This document shows positions 1 to 7,768 of a stretch of DNA of 64,000 bases, in pieces. The stretch covers positions 1,991,156 through 2,055,155 of the forward strand of contig CP074573.1 of NCBI GenBank assembly GCA_018394295.1, given 5' to 3'. Under the pieces are notes generated by a model. It did no database searches, had not been told where the DNA came from, and was given only the letters and a program-made list of their open reading frames with translations. The stretch is from Mycoplasmatota bacterium (lineage in GTDB: Bacteria > Bacillota_I > Bacilli_A > Haloplasmatales > Haloplasmataceae). The translations under genes were made by a program, and so were the position numbers. Position 1 is the first letter of the stretch; each line of letters begins with the position of its first letter.

Positions 1-273
1 TTCTTCTTGGTTCTCGATTTGTCTTGGTATTAAAGCAACACTTGGCGCTAACTTATTATTAACAATGGGTTTACCATTTCTATCATAAATTATTCCTCTT
101 TGTCCCTCAACGGGGATATTACGACTCCACAAATCATAAGCCATATCTGTTATTTTATTACCATTTACAAATTGAACAAACGCTAGTCTAAATATTAATA
201 CTAAAACTAATAAAGAAAATAAGACCATTAAAAACTTAAGTCTTTTTTGCATAACTAATATAAAATCATTCAT
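1..273 (-). CDS. Penicillin-binding protein (class B type), N-terminal 91 residues, cut by window edge
   Basis: The minus strand holds an ATG at 273 and 91 open codons up to the window edge. The product begins with a short cytoplasmic tail, one membrane anchor at about residues 13-34, and then the stretch RGIIYDRNGKPIVNN, the typical start of the dimerisation domain of class B transpeptidases (FtsI, SpoVD, PBP2 family). These enzymes cross-link peptidoglycan outside the membrane in division or elongation complexes. The transpeptidase domain with its Ser-x-x-Lys lies outside the window, so subfamily cannot be fixed. A weak GGTGAT site lies upstream. The same strand carries rsmH and a small membrane protein about 4 kb upstream, as expected for pieces of a cell-division cluster. 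Confidence 0.85.
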   Translation of the reverse strand, partial: MNDFILVMQKRLKFLMVLFSLLVLVLIFRLAFVQFVNGNKITDMAYDLWSRNIPVEGQRGIIYDRNGKPIVNNKLAPSVALIPRQIENQEE

Positions 274-396
274 CTTTAAAAATCACCAAATTTCTCTTCT
301 ATCTCTTCTATAAATATTCAAATCAAACATAAATTATTATTGTTTAACATAAGATAAGTAAAAAGTTACAAAAATTTCATTATTCAGCAAAAATTG

Positions 397-449
397 CTAG
401 TAAATGGAATTCGATTGGTTTATAATATAATTATGATTTTATTTACTAG
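397..449. repeat. Inverted repeat around a TATAAT-rich stretch, candidate operator
   Basis: A 9-bp arm (397-405, CTAGTAAAT) is matched by its inverse (441-449, ATTTACTAG) with a TATAAT-rich spacer at 421-430 between them. It lies upstream of the lipid kinase at 506 and between divergent genes, so it could be a regulator site or chance in AT-rich DNA. No regulator is identified. Confidence 0.25.
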
Positions 450-505
450 TCGTAAGTATATTCAAATAAAATAAATTAGATAATATAGATAAAGTAGGGA
501 TTATA

Positions 506-1405
506 ATGAAACGAGCAAGAATTATATACAATCCAACATCTGGAAGAGAATTAATTAGAAAACAACTGCCTTATATTTTAGAAAGACTTGAAAAAGCAGG
601 TTATGAAGCAAGTGCACATGCAACAACTGGAGAAGGGTGTGCAAAAAAAGCAGCTAAAGTAGCGATTGAGCGAAAATATGACCTTGTAATAGCTGCTGGG
701 GGTGATGGGACAGTATTTGAGGTAATCAATGGTTTAGCCGATCAAGATTATCGTCCCACTTTTGGAATTATTCCTTGTGGTACCACAAATGACTTTGCCA
801 CAGCGCTAGGTATACCACGAGATATTATATCTGTATGTAATATTTTGTGCAGTAATGAAACTAGACCTATCGATATAGGAAAAGCTGGAGATAAATACTT
901 TATTAATGTAGCTGCAGGTGGTACTTTAACTGAAATAACATATGAGGTACCAAGCAAATTAAAGACTTTTTTCGGTCGCTTAGCCTATTATATTAAAGGA
1001 ATAGAAAAACTTCCCTTTATGACCACTAAAAAAGTACGTATAGAATATGATGATAATGTATTTGAAGGAGATATCTTATTCTTCTTAGTATGTAACACAA
1101 ATTCAGTTGGTGGATTTGAAAACTTGGCAGTTAAATCTAGAATAGATGATGGATTATTTGATTTAATCATAGTTGAAAAAATGAATTTTCCAAAACTCGT
1201 TGGTGCTGGTATTCAAACATTAAGTGGTAAACAATTAAAACATGCTAAAATTAAGTATTTCCGTGCTAAAAGAATTAAAATTGATATTGAAAAAGATACA
1301 CCTTTAAATTTAGATGGAGAATATGGTGGAATGCTTCCTTGTGAATTTATTAACTTGACTCATCACTTTAATTTATTAGCACCTAAACCAATAGAAAAAA
1401 GATAA
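506..1405 (+). CDS. YegS/BmrU-family lipid kinase (diacylglycerol kinase catalytic domain)
   Basis: The 299-residue protein has the full length of the YegS/BmrU/DgkB family, soluble kinases that phosphorylate diacylglycerol or related lipids at the membrane and recycle lipid headgroups. Visible motifs are IYNPTSG at residues 7-13, the nucleotide-binding GGDGTVFEVING at about 65-76 and CGTTNDFA at about 92-99, in the usual order; the C-terminal beta-sandwich ends with LNLDGE near 270. No membrane segment is seen. AGGGAT lies 6 nt before the ATG. A hairpin terminator follows the stop closely, so it is probably a single-gene unit. It is divergent from the PBP gene. DgkB-type specificity is likely but cannot be proven here. 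Confidence 0.9.
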   Translation: MKRARIIYNPTSGRELIRKQLPYILERLEKAGYEASAHATTGEGCAKKAAKVAIERKYDLVIAAGGDGTVFEVINGLADQDYRPTFGIIPCGTTNDFATALGIPRDIISVCNILCSNETRPIDIGKAGDKYFINVAAGGTLTEITYEVPSKLKTFFGRLAYYIKGIEKLPFMTTKKVRIEYDDNVFEGDILFFLVCNTNSVGGFENLAVKSRIDDGLFDLIIVEKMNFPKLVGAGIQTLSGKQLKHAKIKYFRAKRIKIDIEKDTPLNLDGEYGGMLPCEFINLTHHFNLLAPKPIEKR

Positions 1406-1423
1406 ATCCTAAACTATAGTAAT

Positions 1424-1450
1424 AAACGTAAGAGACCTTACGTTTTTTTA
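1424..1450 (+). terminator. Rho-independent terminator after lipid kinase
   Basis: AAACGTAAG pairs with CTTACGTTT across a 4-nt loop and is followed by a T run, 18 nt after the stop at 1405. Confidence 0.85.
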
Positions 1451-1499
1451 TTTTATAACATGTAAATATAGTCTAAATACAAAATAAGGAGAGAATGAA

Positions 1500-1865
1500 G
1501 TGAAAAAAGATACAATTAATTTATATGTAGATGATTTGAGGGATTGTCCAGAAGGATTTATTTGTGTAAGGAATTTTGAACAAGCAGTTGAATATTTAAA
1601 GAACTATAAAATTCACATTCTATCCTTAGACCATGATTTAGGCGAAGATGAGAATGGTATAATACGTAAATCAGGTTATGATTTTGTTAAATACTTTTGT
1701 GAACATGGTTTTAGGGCAGACAAAATATATATACACACTGATAATCCCGTAGGACGAGACAATATGTATTTTACTTTGTTGGCTTCACAAAAAAGAGGAT
1801 TCATAGACAAAGATATTGAAATATATTATTATCCAATAGTTAAGAATAAATATCAATCTGAATAA
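1500..1865 (+). CDS. Stand-alone cyclic-phosphate-processing receiver-like protein (cREC_REC)
   Basis: A GTG start at 1500 is chosen because AAGGAGAG lies at 1487-1494. The 121-residue product is a compact REC-like domain: LYVDDLRD at residues 8-15, SLDHDLGED at about 41-49 and GYDFVKYF at about 58-65. This spacing of acidic residues fits the cREC_REC family, which is predicted from comparative genomics to process cyclic phosphates at RNA ends; that role is family-level prediction, not shown here. It lacks an output domain and has no histidine kinase neighbour, so it is probably not a two-component receiver. It sits alone between terminators. A generic response-regulator-like domain is the alternative. 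Confidence 0.65.
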   Translation: MKKDTINLYVDDLRDCPEGFICVRNFEQAVEYLKNYKIHILSLDHDLGEDENGIIRKSGYDFVKYFCEHGFRADKIYIHTDNPVGRDNMYFTLLASQKRGFIDKDIEIYYYPIVKNKYQSE

Positions 1866-1867
1866 AA

Positions 1868-1900
1868 AAATAGGATATCCATCAATGATATCCTATTTTA
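1868..1900. terminator. Hairpin terminator, possibly bidirectional
   Basis: ATAGGATATC (1870-1879) pairs with GATATCCTAT (1887-1896), with A-rich left flank and T-rich right flank. It follows the rightward cREC gene directly and lies 130 nt beyond the leftward PIG-L gene. Confidence 0.8.
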
Positions 1901-2028
1901 TTTATGATATTATGTTAAATTTATTAGAATCGAGAATTATTCTGCGATTTATGCCACGATTTAGGGTTAAATTATTAATAGAACACTTAAACTGAACATA
2001 ATGTACAAAATATTTATTTCATTATTCT

Positions 2029-2721
2029 TTAAAACGAATCTCTAATAATTTTTTTTGCGTGTTCATCAATCATAAATGTTTGAGCACGTACTTTTCTAGC
2101 TTCACAACCACGAACAAATGATAAGTGGTCATAATACTCTAAGTATTTAAATGATTTACTATTTGTCACAAACCAATGGGTCCGTAATGCTTTTAACCAC
2201 AATTCATATCCTAATTCAATATCGACATAAACATAAGGTTTATAATCTTCTACATCTTCCCAATTTTCTGCATAGTATACTGGGCTAAAATGTGGTTTAT
2301 CTTTCCGAACAAACCCAGGGACTCCAGCATAAAACTGAGCATCTTTAACAATATAATGGGTATTGATATGATCTTTATGCATTGAGTTTTTCCAATGGGT
2401 TAATATCACATCAGGTTTATATTGACGAATTAAATCACACACTTTAAACTTAACTTCATCATTATTTGGTAGAGAACCATCTTGATAAGGAAAAATAATG
2501 GCTTCACCATTTAACATATTCGCAAAAGTATGTGCTTCTTGTTCTTTTTGTTTTCTGTATGCATCTATCGTTAGATGAGGAGGATTACCTTTTTCTCCTC
2601 CTGTTAAGGCAACTGTGATGATTTTATCTCCTTTTAATGCATGAGTAGCTAGTACCCCACCTACCGTTAATTCCATATCTCCTATATGAGCACCGATTGC
2701 CATAATTACTTTATTAGCCAT
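2029..2721 (-). CDS. PIG-L (LmbE/BshB) family deacetylase, variant active-site motif
   Basis: The 230-residue protein belongs to the LmbE/PIG-L zinc N-deacetylases, which remove acetyl groups from N-acetylglucosamine-type substrates (MshB, BshB, PIG-L). The usual AHPDDE motif reads AHIGDME near residue 12: zinc-binding His and Asp keep their spacing, but the Asp normally used as general base is Gly. The second motif HWKNSMHKDH near residue 110 keeps the third His. No signal peptide is seen, so it is cytoplasmic. The start ATG is separated by one base from the stop of the acetyltransferase at 2723, so the two are a tight operon, suggesting successive steps of acetyl removal and transfer on one amino-sugar compound. 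Substrate is unknown. Confidence 0.8.
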   Translation of the reverse strand: MANKVIMAIGAHIGDMELTVGGVLATHALKGDKIITVALTGGEKGNPPHLTIDAYRKQKEQEAHTFANMLNGEAIIFPYQDGSLPNNDEVKFKVCDLIRQYKPDVILTHWKNSMHKDHINTHYIVKDAQFYAGVPGFVRKDKPHFSPVYYAENWEDVEDYKPYVYVDIELGYELWLKALRTHWFVTNSKSFKYLEYYDHLSFVRGCEARKVRAQTFMIDEHAKKIIRDSF

Positions 2722-2722
2722 T

Positions 2723-3700
2723 TTATTTTTCCTTTCTCATTACGTAAAAAGATTTTACAATTTTAAAATCAGCCTTTTCATACATTTTTCTTGCTGGATT
2801 TTCTTCTCCTGTGAAAAGACTCATATAGCTTGCCCCTAGTTCTTTTAAGTTAAGACACAATAAGAAAAACAAAGCTTTTCCAATTCCATATGATCTAAAG
2901 TCAGGATGAACACCAATCCCTGCAAAATAACCACGACCATTATCTTCTACATAAAGTGGTCCTGTAAAACCAATCGCTTGATTTTGATAAATAGGTGTAA
3001 GGACTGGTAGGTTTTTTTCATTACTTGCTTTTGTGATTTCTTCCCTCCAACCTTCATTGCCTAATTTATCAAATAAATCGCTAAAATGATGTTTGTTCTT
3101 ATCAAAATATTCAAAAGTAATCCCTTTACTTTTCAAACTTTCAATTCTATCTTCTATTGAACTAGGAAGATTAAATTCTGATAAATTTAAATAGTAGGCA
3201 TTTTCTTTTGCGACTGCTTTATATCCATGTGTTAAGAAGAAATCATAGCTATCACTTGGATAAATAACGCCTGGAGCATTAGGGTGTTCATGTTTATTTT
3301 TATTTGGAATATACCAATTTAGATGAATTGGATTAAAGAAGCTACAATCTATTCTTTTTCTACCTTTTTCAAATAAGATTGCTTCAATATTATTTAATAA
3401 CCTAGTACCTATTCCTTTTCTACGATAATCTTCTTTTACCACAATCATCGTAATAAAACCTGGTGATTTAGCTTTGTCCTCATTTTTTAAAAACTTTTTC
3501 TTGTACAAACCAAATCCAAATCCAATAATATTTCCATCCTCAGTCGCAACAAACATACAATCTTCACAATAATTTGGATTATTTAAAAACTTTTGTGTGA
3601 AATAATCCTTATCCCATGGATGATATGGAAGTTTTTGTTCATTAAAAAGTCGACATACCTCAGTTAGGTCTTCTAGTGTAAATAGTCTTGTATTAATCAT
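2723..3700 (-). CDS. Protein with two GNAT acetyltransferase domains
   Basis: The 325-residue protein has an N-terminal GNAT domain (acetyl-CoA loop YRRKGIGTRLLN near residue 95) and a second C-terminal one (FRSYGIGKALFF near 275), about the size and layout of mycothiol synthase MshD and of many uncharacterised Bacillota proteins. GNAT domains transfer acetyl from acetyl-CoA to amines; in such tandem proteins often only one half is active. The start has the strong site GGAGGAG. It is the first gene of a two-gene unit with the PIG-L deacetylase. That pairing recalls mycothiol-type or amino-sugar metabolism, but no other thiol-pathway gene is in the window, so no pathway is assigned. Confidence 0.75.
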   Translation of the reverse strand: MINTRLFTLEDLTEVCRLFNEQKLPYHPWDKDYFTQKFLNNPNYCEDCMFVATEDGNIIGFGFGLYKKKFLKNEDKAKSPGFITMIVVKEDYRRKGIGTRLLNNIEAILFEKGRKRIDCSFFNPIHLNWYIPNKNKHEHPNAPGVIYPSDSYDFFLTHGYKAVAKENAYYLNLSEFNLPSSIEDRIESLKSKGITFEYFDKNKHHFSDLFDKLGNEGWREEITKASNEKNLPVLTPIYQNQAIGFTGPLYVEDNGRGYFAGIGVHPDFRSYGIGKALFFLLCLNLKELGASYMSLFTGEENPARKMYEKADFKIVKSFYVMRKEK

Positions 3701-3962
3701 ACGTATACCTCTCCTCCTTATTCACCTTAATTTTACCACAAAATTTGGATCATTAAGGTAATTATTAATTTTTTTATTATTTTAGCTATGTTTATGATAA
3801 ATAGCCTAGATTTATTTAATCGGCATATTATATAAAAATTAGTCATCTAACTTTATAAATTTTATGATAATAAATTCTGAAGTTTTTTCACTATTGCTTT
3901 TTCTACATTTTTATTCTAAAGTTTAAAGTATAATTATATAATTAAGATAAAGGAGGTTATGT

Positions 3963-4133
3963 ATGAAATATTTGAAAGTAATTTTGAACTTCTTACTAAT
4001 AGTCTTATTTTCTATCTCATTAATATTAGGTTTCTTAACTATTAATGGTTGTGGTTTCTTATTAGTAGGGATAATAGGATTAGGCACACAATTAACAGTG
4101 TATGTACTAAATAACAAAAAAATAACAATGTAG
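3963..4133 (+). CDS. Small membrane protein, 56 residues
   Basis: A short frame begins at ATG 3963, 6 nt behind the strong site AAAGGAGG (3949-3957), with a TATAAT box at 3929-3934. The product is almost entirely hydrophobic, with two probable membrane spans at about residues 4-27 and 30-48 and a short positively charged tail ending KKITM. No family is recognised. The ribosome site and promoter-like box support it as a real gene rather than a chance frame. Confidence 0.6.
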   Translation: MKYLKVILNFLLIVLFSISLILGFLTINGCGFLLVGIIGLGTQLTVYVLNNKKITM

Positions 4134-4284
4134 CATTATAATTAATCAAGTGATCTTTGGGAATATATACTTTAAATTAAATGCTCTGTGAAACTAATTA
4201 GTTCATGAAGCATTTTATGTTTATTAATGTCTACAATTTTATATCAATATTAACATAGCCATTATTTTTAATAGAGACAAAAAA

Positions 4285-4316
4285 AAAACCATAAAAAGAT
4301 CTCTTCTTATGGTTTT
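4285..4316. terminator. Hairpin terminator, bidirectional
   Basis: AACCATAA pairs with TTATGGTT, extended inward by a further four pairs around one mismatch. An A run lies on the left and TTTTATTA on the right, so it can serve the 56-aa gene from the left and the rsmH unit from the right. The stop codon of the 48-aa frame lies inside the stem. Confidence 0.75.
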
Positions 4317-4453
4317 ATTAGATATTGTAAATAAACAATGATAATTACACTTAATACAAATAAAATAATCCAGAGTCTCATTAAAAACAAGACTAAATTA
4401 AAGGATTGTTTTTTTTGTGTTTTCATTTTATAGGGGATAATAATTTTTTTCAT
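4307..4453 (-). CDS. 48-residue membrane protein directly behind rsmH, FtsL-like candidate
   Basis: A minus-strand frame opens at ATG 4453, 7 nt past the rsmH stop, and ends at TAA 4309-4307 within the terminator stem. It has a basic N-terminus (residues 1-16, several Lys), one strong membrane span at about 18-41 and a short tail ending YLIKP. In most Bacillota the gene behind rsmH (mraW) is ftsL, a bitopic division protein with the same orientation but normally about 100-120 residues and an outside coiled coil. Position and topology suggest a vestigial or minimal FtsL; the missing coiled coil is a serious reservation. No clear ribosome site is seen, though translation could be coupled to rsmH. 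Confidence 0.5.
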   Translation of the reverse strand: MKKIIIPYKMKTQKKQSFNLVLFLMRLWIILFVLSVIIIVYLQYLIKP

Positions 4454-4460
4454 ATAATCA

Positions 4461-5405
4461 CTATTTCTCTTTGTTTTTACAAGCGATTCTAAGTTTTGCT
4501 GAGCGAGAACGATTATTTTCTTCTAATTCCGATGGCGTTGCTATGATAACTTTCCGATTAATCAGTTTTAGAACCGTTTCTTCTTCATCTTGAGGGAGGA
4601 TAGGTAGCCCTCTTGGAATTTCTGGTTGCGTTGAATATTTTTTAAAAATATCTTTTGTTAGTTTATCTTCTAAGGAATGAAAAGTAATGACACAGATACG
4701 TCCACCAATTTTAAGTATATCAATGGCATCTTCTAAAGTTTGGGGTAGTATTTCTAATTCTTTGTTCGTTTCAATTCGTAAAGCTTGAAAGGTTCTTTTT
4801 GCCGGATGTTTTTCACGTTGACTTTTATATGGTACTGACCTTTTTATCACATCAACTAATTCTAACGTTGTTTCAATAGGTTTTTTCATTCGTGTCTTTT
4901 CAATTTCTCGGGCTATATTTTTGGCATATTTTTCTTCACCATAACGATTAATAATACGAAATAAATCTTGAAATGAATAGTCATTAACAATTTCATAAGC
5001 AGATAATGTTTGACTGACATCCATTCTCATATCAAGTCTAGCATCGTGTTTATAACTAAAACCACGTTCACCATGGTCAAATTGTGGAGACGAAACACCT
5101 AAATCAAAAATAATTCCATCTACTTGCTTTACATCCCGCTTTTCTAATTCAGTTTTTATATGTTTAAAATTACTTTTAATAATCTCATATCGGTTACTAA
5201 TTGTTTCTAAACGAGTATTTGCCGCCTCTATGGCATCAATATCTTGATCAAAGGCATATAAAAAACCTTTATCTAATTGCTTGAGGATTTCACTACTATG
5301 CCCTCCTCCGCCTAATGTACAATCAACATATATACCATTAGGGTGGATATTTAATCCTTCTATTGATTCTTTTAGTAATACACTATAATGATGAAATGTC
5401 TGCAT
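4461..5405 (-). CDS. rsmH: 16S rRNA (cytosine-1402-N4)-methyltransferase RsmH
   Basis: RsmH (MraW) uses S-adenosylmethionine to methylate C1402 of 16S rRNA in the decoding centre. The 314-residue product starts HHYSVLLKE and has the SAM-binding stretch YVDCTLGGGGHS near residue 25, DLGVSSPQFD near 102 and the late signature ITFHSLEDK near 240, all typical. The ATG at 5405 is chosen over an in-frame TTG 12 nt earlier because GGAGG at 5415-5411 fits the ATG and overlaps the TTG. The gene follows murJ on the same strand with about 50 nt between. In other Bacillota rsmH heads the division and wall cluster with ftsL and PBP genes. Confidence 0.97.
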   Translation of the reverse strand: MQTFHHYSVLLKESIEGLNIHPNGIYVDCTLGGGGHSSEILKQLDKGFLYAFDQDIDAIEAANTRLETISNRYEIIKSNFKHIKTELEKRDVKQVDGIIFDLGVSSPQFDHGERGFSYKHDARLDMRMDVSQTLSAYEIVNDYSFQDLFRIINRYGEEKYAKNIAREIEKTRMKKPIETTLELVDVIKRSVPYKSQREKHPAKRTFQALRIETNKELEILPQTLEDAIDILKIGGRICVITFHSLEDKLTKDIFKKYSTQPEIPRGLPILPQDEEETVLKLINRKVIIATPSELEENNRSRSAKLRIACKNKEK

Positions 5406-5456
5406 AATATCCTCCAACCAAATTAAGTAGTTATCCTAATTAAAATTATATCACAT

Positions 5457-7103
5457 TTATAAGATATTCGTTACATATTTGTTGCGTAATCCTATAAGTA
5501 TCTTTTTTAGTTTAAATTCACGCCCAGTGATTACATCAAGTAATCCTGTTATATAACTTATTAATAAATATATTATTGTATAAACAACTGAATTAATTAG
5601 TAGAAAAGTAAAACAATTGAGACGACTATCAAAATTTAAATCAAACTGAAAAACTATAAAATTCATAAGATAAAATAAACTACCTAATATTATATTCAGT
5701 CCAAAGATACTCACTAGCCTTCTAGTAATATATAAGTGATGAAACTTTATAGAATATTTCATTACAAATATATTGATTAAAATTGTAGTTAATAAACCAA
5801 TGGTTGTTGATAGGATAGCACCATTATAACCTAATGCTTGAATTAATGATTCATTATAAAGATATTTTATACACACACCGATTATCATTGATATAATTAA
5901 ATAACGTTGTTTATTAATCCCTTGCATCGTAGCGTTTGTGATATGATTAAAGCATAATAGGATCGCAACTGGCGCAAATGACAACAATATTCTAGATCCA
6001 TATGGATTACTTGCTTGATAAAACAAACTATATACTGCTTTAGGAAAAATCATCATGATAATAATAATTGGAACAATAATGTAGGTACAAGTTTGAAGAA
6101 CTTTGTTAATCTGTTTATTAACCATTTGATAATGCTTTTTGGTGTAAGATTCAGAAATATAAATTAACATAGAAACCCCGAGCCCCATTCCTAGACTCAC
6201 AGGAATCATGATTAACTTGTTTATTTCAAATGCATACGTTCCATAAATAATCTCTGAATTGTTAACTCCTTTTAATAAATACGCCTTATTAAAAGTTAAG
6301 GTATCGATGAAAAGATAAAGACTTGAGACAATTCCAAAGATTGCGATTGGTAGAGCATATTTAAATAATTCCTTGAACAATTGATAGGTACTTTTTTGAT
6401 GACTAACAACACTTGTTTTAAGTAGAGGATTCAATGTACTAAAAAATTTATGGAGTTGCACCCTTAATACAACATAAGCAGATAAAGCGGCAATTGTCGC
6501 ACTACTAACCGCAAAATAAATCGCTAATGTATACTTTTGATTTAATAATTTCACAATAATAAAAGCGGATAGGATAATAAACACAACACGAGTAAGTTGT
6601 TCGATAATTTGACTCATCGCAGTTGGTCTGGCTAATTTAAATCCTTGGAAAAAACCTCTTAACAAAGCAATAGATGGCACAACAATTAATGCAGTGGATA
6701 TAACTCGAATGACTAATGTGACATCATGAATATTATTGATTAATTCCGTTTTTCCACCTAACACTTGATAAGCAATTGGTTTAGAAAGGAGAAACATCAT
6801 TAAAAACATAAAAACACCGATGATAAGCATTAGGATGGTTGATTTTTTGAATATTTTATAACTTGTTAAGTAATCATTTTGTGCATTATAAATCGAAATA
6901 AACTTAGAAACCCCTAGTGGTACACCTAAGGTAGCCAAATCGATAAAAATAACATAAGGAACATAAGCATAGGAAAATAAGGCTTGTCCCTCTTGCCCGA
7001 CTAACCAAGCAAAAGGAAATACATAAATAAGACCCAAAAAGCGGGAAATAATATTACCAGCAGTTAGAATAAATGCTTGTTTTAACATTGATTTTTGACC
7101 CAT
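5457..7103 (-). CDS. murJ: Lipid II flippase MurJ, YtgP-like
   Basis: The 548-residue protein is a polytopic membrane protein of the MVF/MOP flippase superfamily with about 14 hydrophobic spans. Its N-terminus (SRFLGLIYVFPFAWLVG, then YVPYVIFIDLATLGVP, then SKFISIYN) and length match Bacillus YtgP/MurJ closely. MurJ moves undecaprenyl-linked lipid II from the inner to the outer leaflet for peptidoglycan synthesis. A SpoVB-type or polysaccharide flippase paralogue is the alternative, but the neighbour rsmH and the PBP nearby favour MurJ. The start ATG is preceded by AGGAAGGTGAT. It is likely cotranscribed with rsmH. Confidence 0.85.
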   Translation of the reverse strand: MGQKSMLKQAFILTAGNIISRFLGLIYVFPFAWLVGQEGQALFSYAYVPYVIFIDLATLGVPLGVSKFISIYNAQNDYLTSYKIFKKSTILMLIIGVFMFLMMFLLSKPIAYQVLGGKTELINNIHDVTLVIRVISTALIVVPSIALLRGFFQGFKLARPTAMSQIIEQLTRVVFIILSAFIIVKLLNQKYTLAIYFAVSSATIAALSAYVVLRVQLHKFFSTLNPLLKTSVVSHQKSTYQLFKELFKYALPIAIFGIVSSLYLFIDTLTFNKAYLLKGVNNSEIIYGTYAFEINKLIMIPVSLGMGLGVSMLIYISESYTKKHYQMVNKQINKVLQTCTYIIVPIIIIMMIFPKAVYSLFYQASNPYGSRILLSFAPVAILLCFNHITNATMQGINKQRYLIISMIIGVCIKYLYNESLIQALGYNGAILSTTIGLLTTILINIFVMKYSIKFHHLYITRRLVSIFGLNIILGSLFYLMNFIVFQFDLNFDSRLNCFTFLLINSVVYTIIYLLISYITGLLDVITGREFKLKKILIGLRNKYVTNIL

Positions 7104-7219
7104 GATATCACCTTCCTAAGATTATTTTTGGTATTTTTGCAATTTCTATGAAAATATTTTGTTAATTTTTAACAATTTCGTTATAATATAATTAAATATA
7201 AATAGAAAGTGTGATTTGA

Positions 7220-7705
7220 ATGCTTAAACCTGAAATTGATAAGACTTGTTATATAGCTGAAGGTGCCATTGTAATAGGTAATGTGCTATTAGAAAAGAAA
7301 GTATCTGTTTGGTTTAATAGTGTTATTCGGGCTGATTTAGATATTGTTAAAATTGGTGAAAACACAAATATTCAAGATTTAGTTATGATTCATACAGATA
7401 AAAACTTTCCAACGATAATAGGTAATAATTGTTCTATTGGTCATCATGTTGTTTTACATGGATGTCAAATTGGAAATAATGTTCTTGTTGGAATGAATGC
7501 GACTATTTTAAATGGAGCCCAAATTGGAAATAACTGTATTATTGGTGCCAATAGTTTAGTAACGAGTCATACAGTAATTCCTGATAATCATCTTGCTTTT
7601 GGTAATCCAGCGAAAGTTATACGAGCCTTAAAGAAAGAAGAAATCGCAAAAATCAGTGAAAATGCCAATCACTATTGTAAGTTAAGTAGAAATTATAAAT
7701 TATAA
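7220..7705 (+). CDS. Gamma-class carbonic anhydrase-like protein (left-handed beta-helix)
   Basis: The 161-residue protein is built of hexapeptide repeats (ADLDIVKIGENTNIQD, then NNCSIG and QIGNNVLVG) that form a left-handed beta-helix trimer. The three metal-binding histidines of gamma carbonic anhydrases are in place: one in VMIHTDKN and two in IGHHVVLHG. Members of this YrdA/PaaY group hydrate CO2 or remain of unknown activity; many lack the loop residues of the Cam archetype, so activity is uncertain. It is cytoplasmic and stands alone, convergent with the BI-1 gene and sharing a terminator with it. Start by ATG with GAAAGTG upstream. Confidence 0.88.
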   Translation: MLKPEIDKTCYIAEGAIVIGNVLLEKKVSVWFNSVIRADLDIVKIGENTNIQDLVMIHTDKNFPTIIGNNCSIGHHVVLHGCQIGNNVLVGMNATILNGAQIGNNCIIGANSLVTSHTVIPDNHLAFGNPAKVIRALKKEEIAKISENANHYCKLSRNYKL

Positions 7706-7712
7706 ATAAAAA

Positions 7713-7748
7713 AAAGACTACATAGGGCAAATAACCCAATGTAGTCTT
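7713..7748. terminator. Bidirectional terminator between convergent genes
   Basis: AAAGACTACAT pairs with ATGTAGTCTTT, with an inner GGG/CCC pair. It is flanked by an A run to the left and T-rich sequence to the right and lies between the stops at 7705 and 7769. Confidence 0.85.
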
Positions 7749-7768
7749 TATGTTATATGTTGCTTATA

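Noticed and set aside
3923-4117. Minus-strand 64-codon frame
   Set aside because: It is antisense to the 56-aa gene that has the strong ribosome site and promoter-like box.
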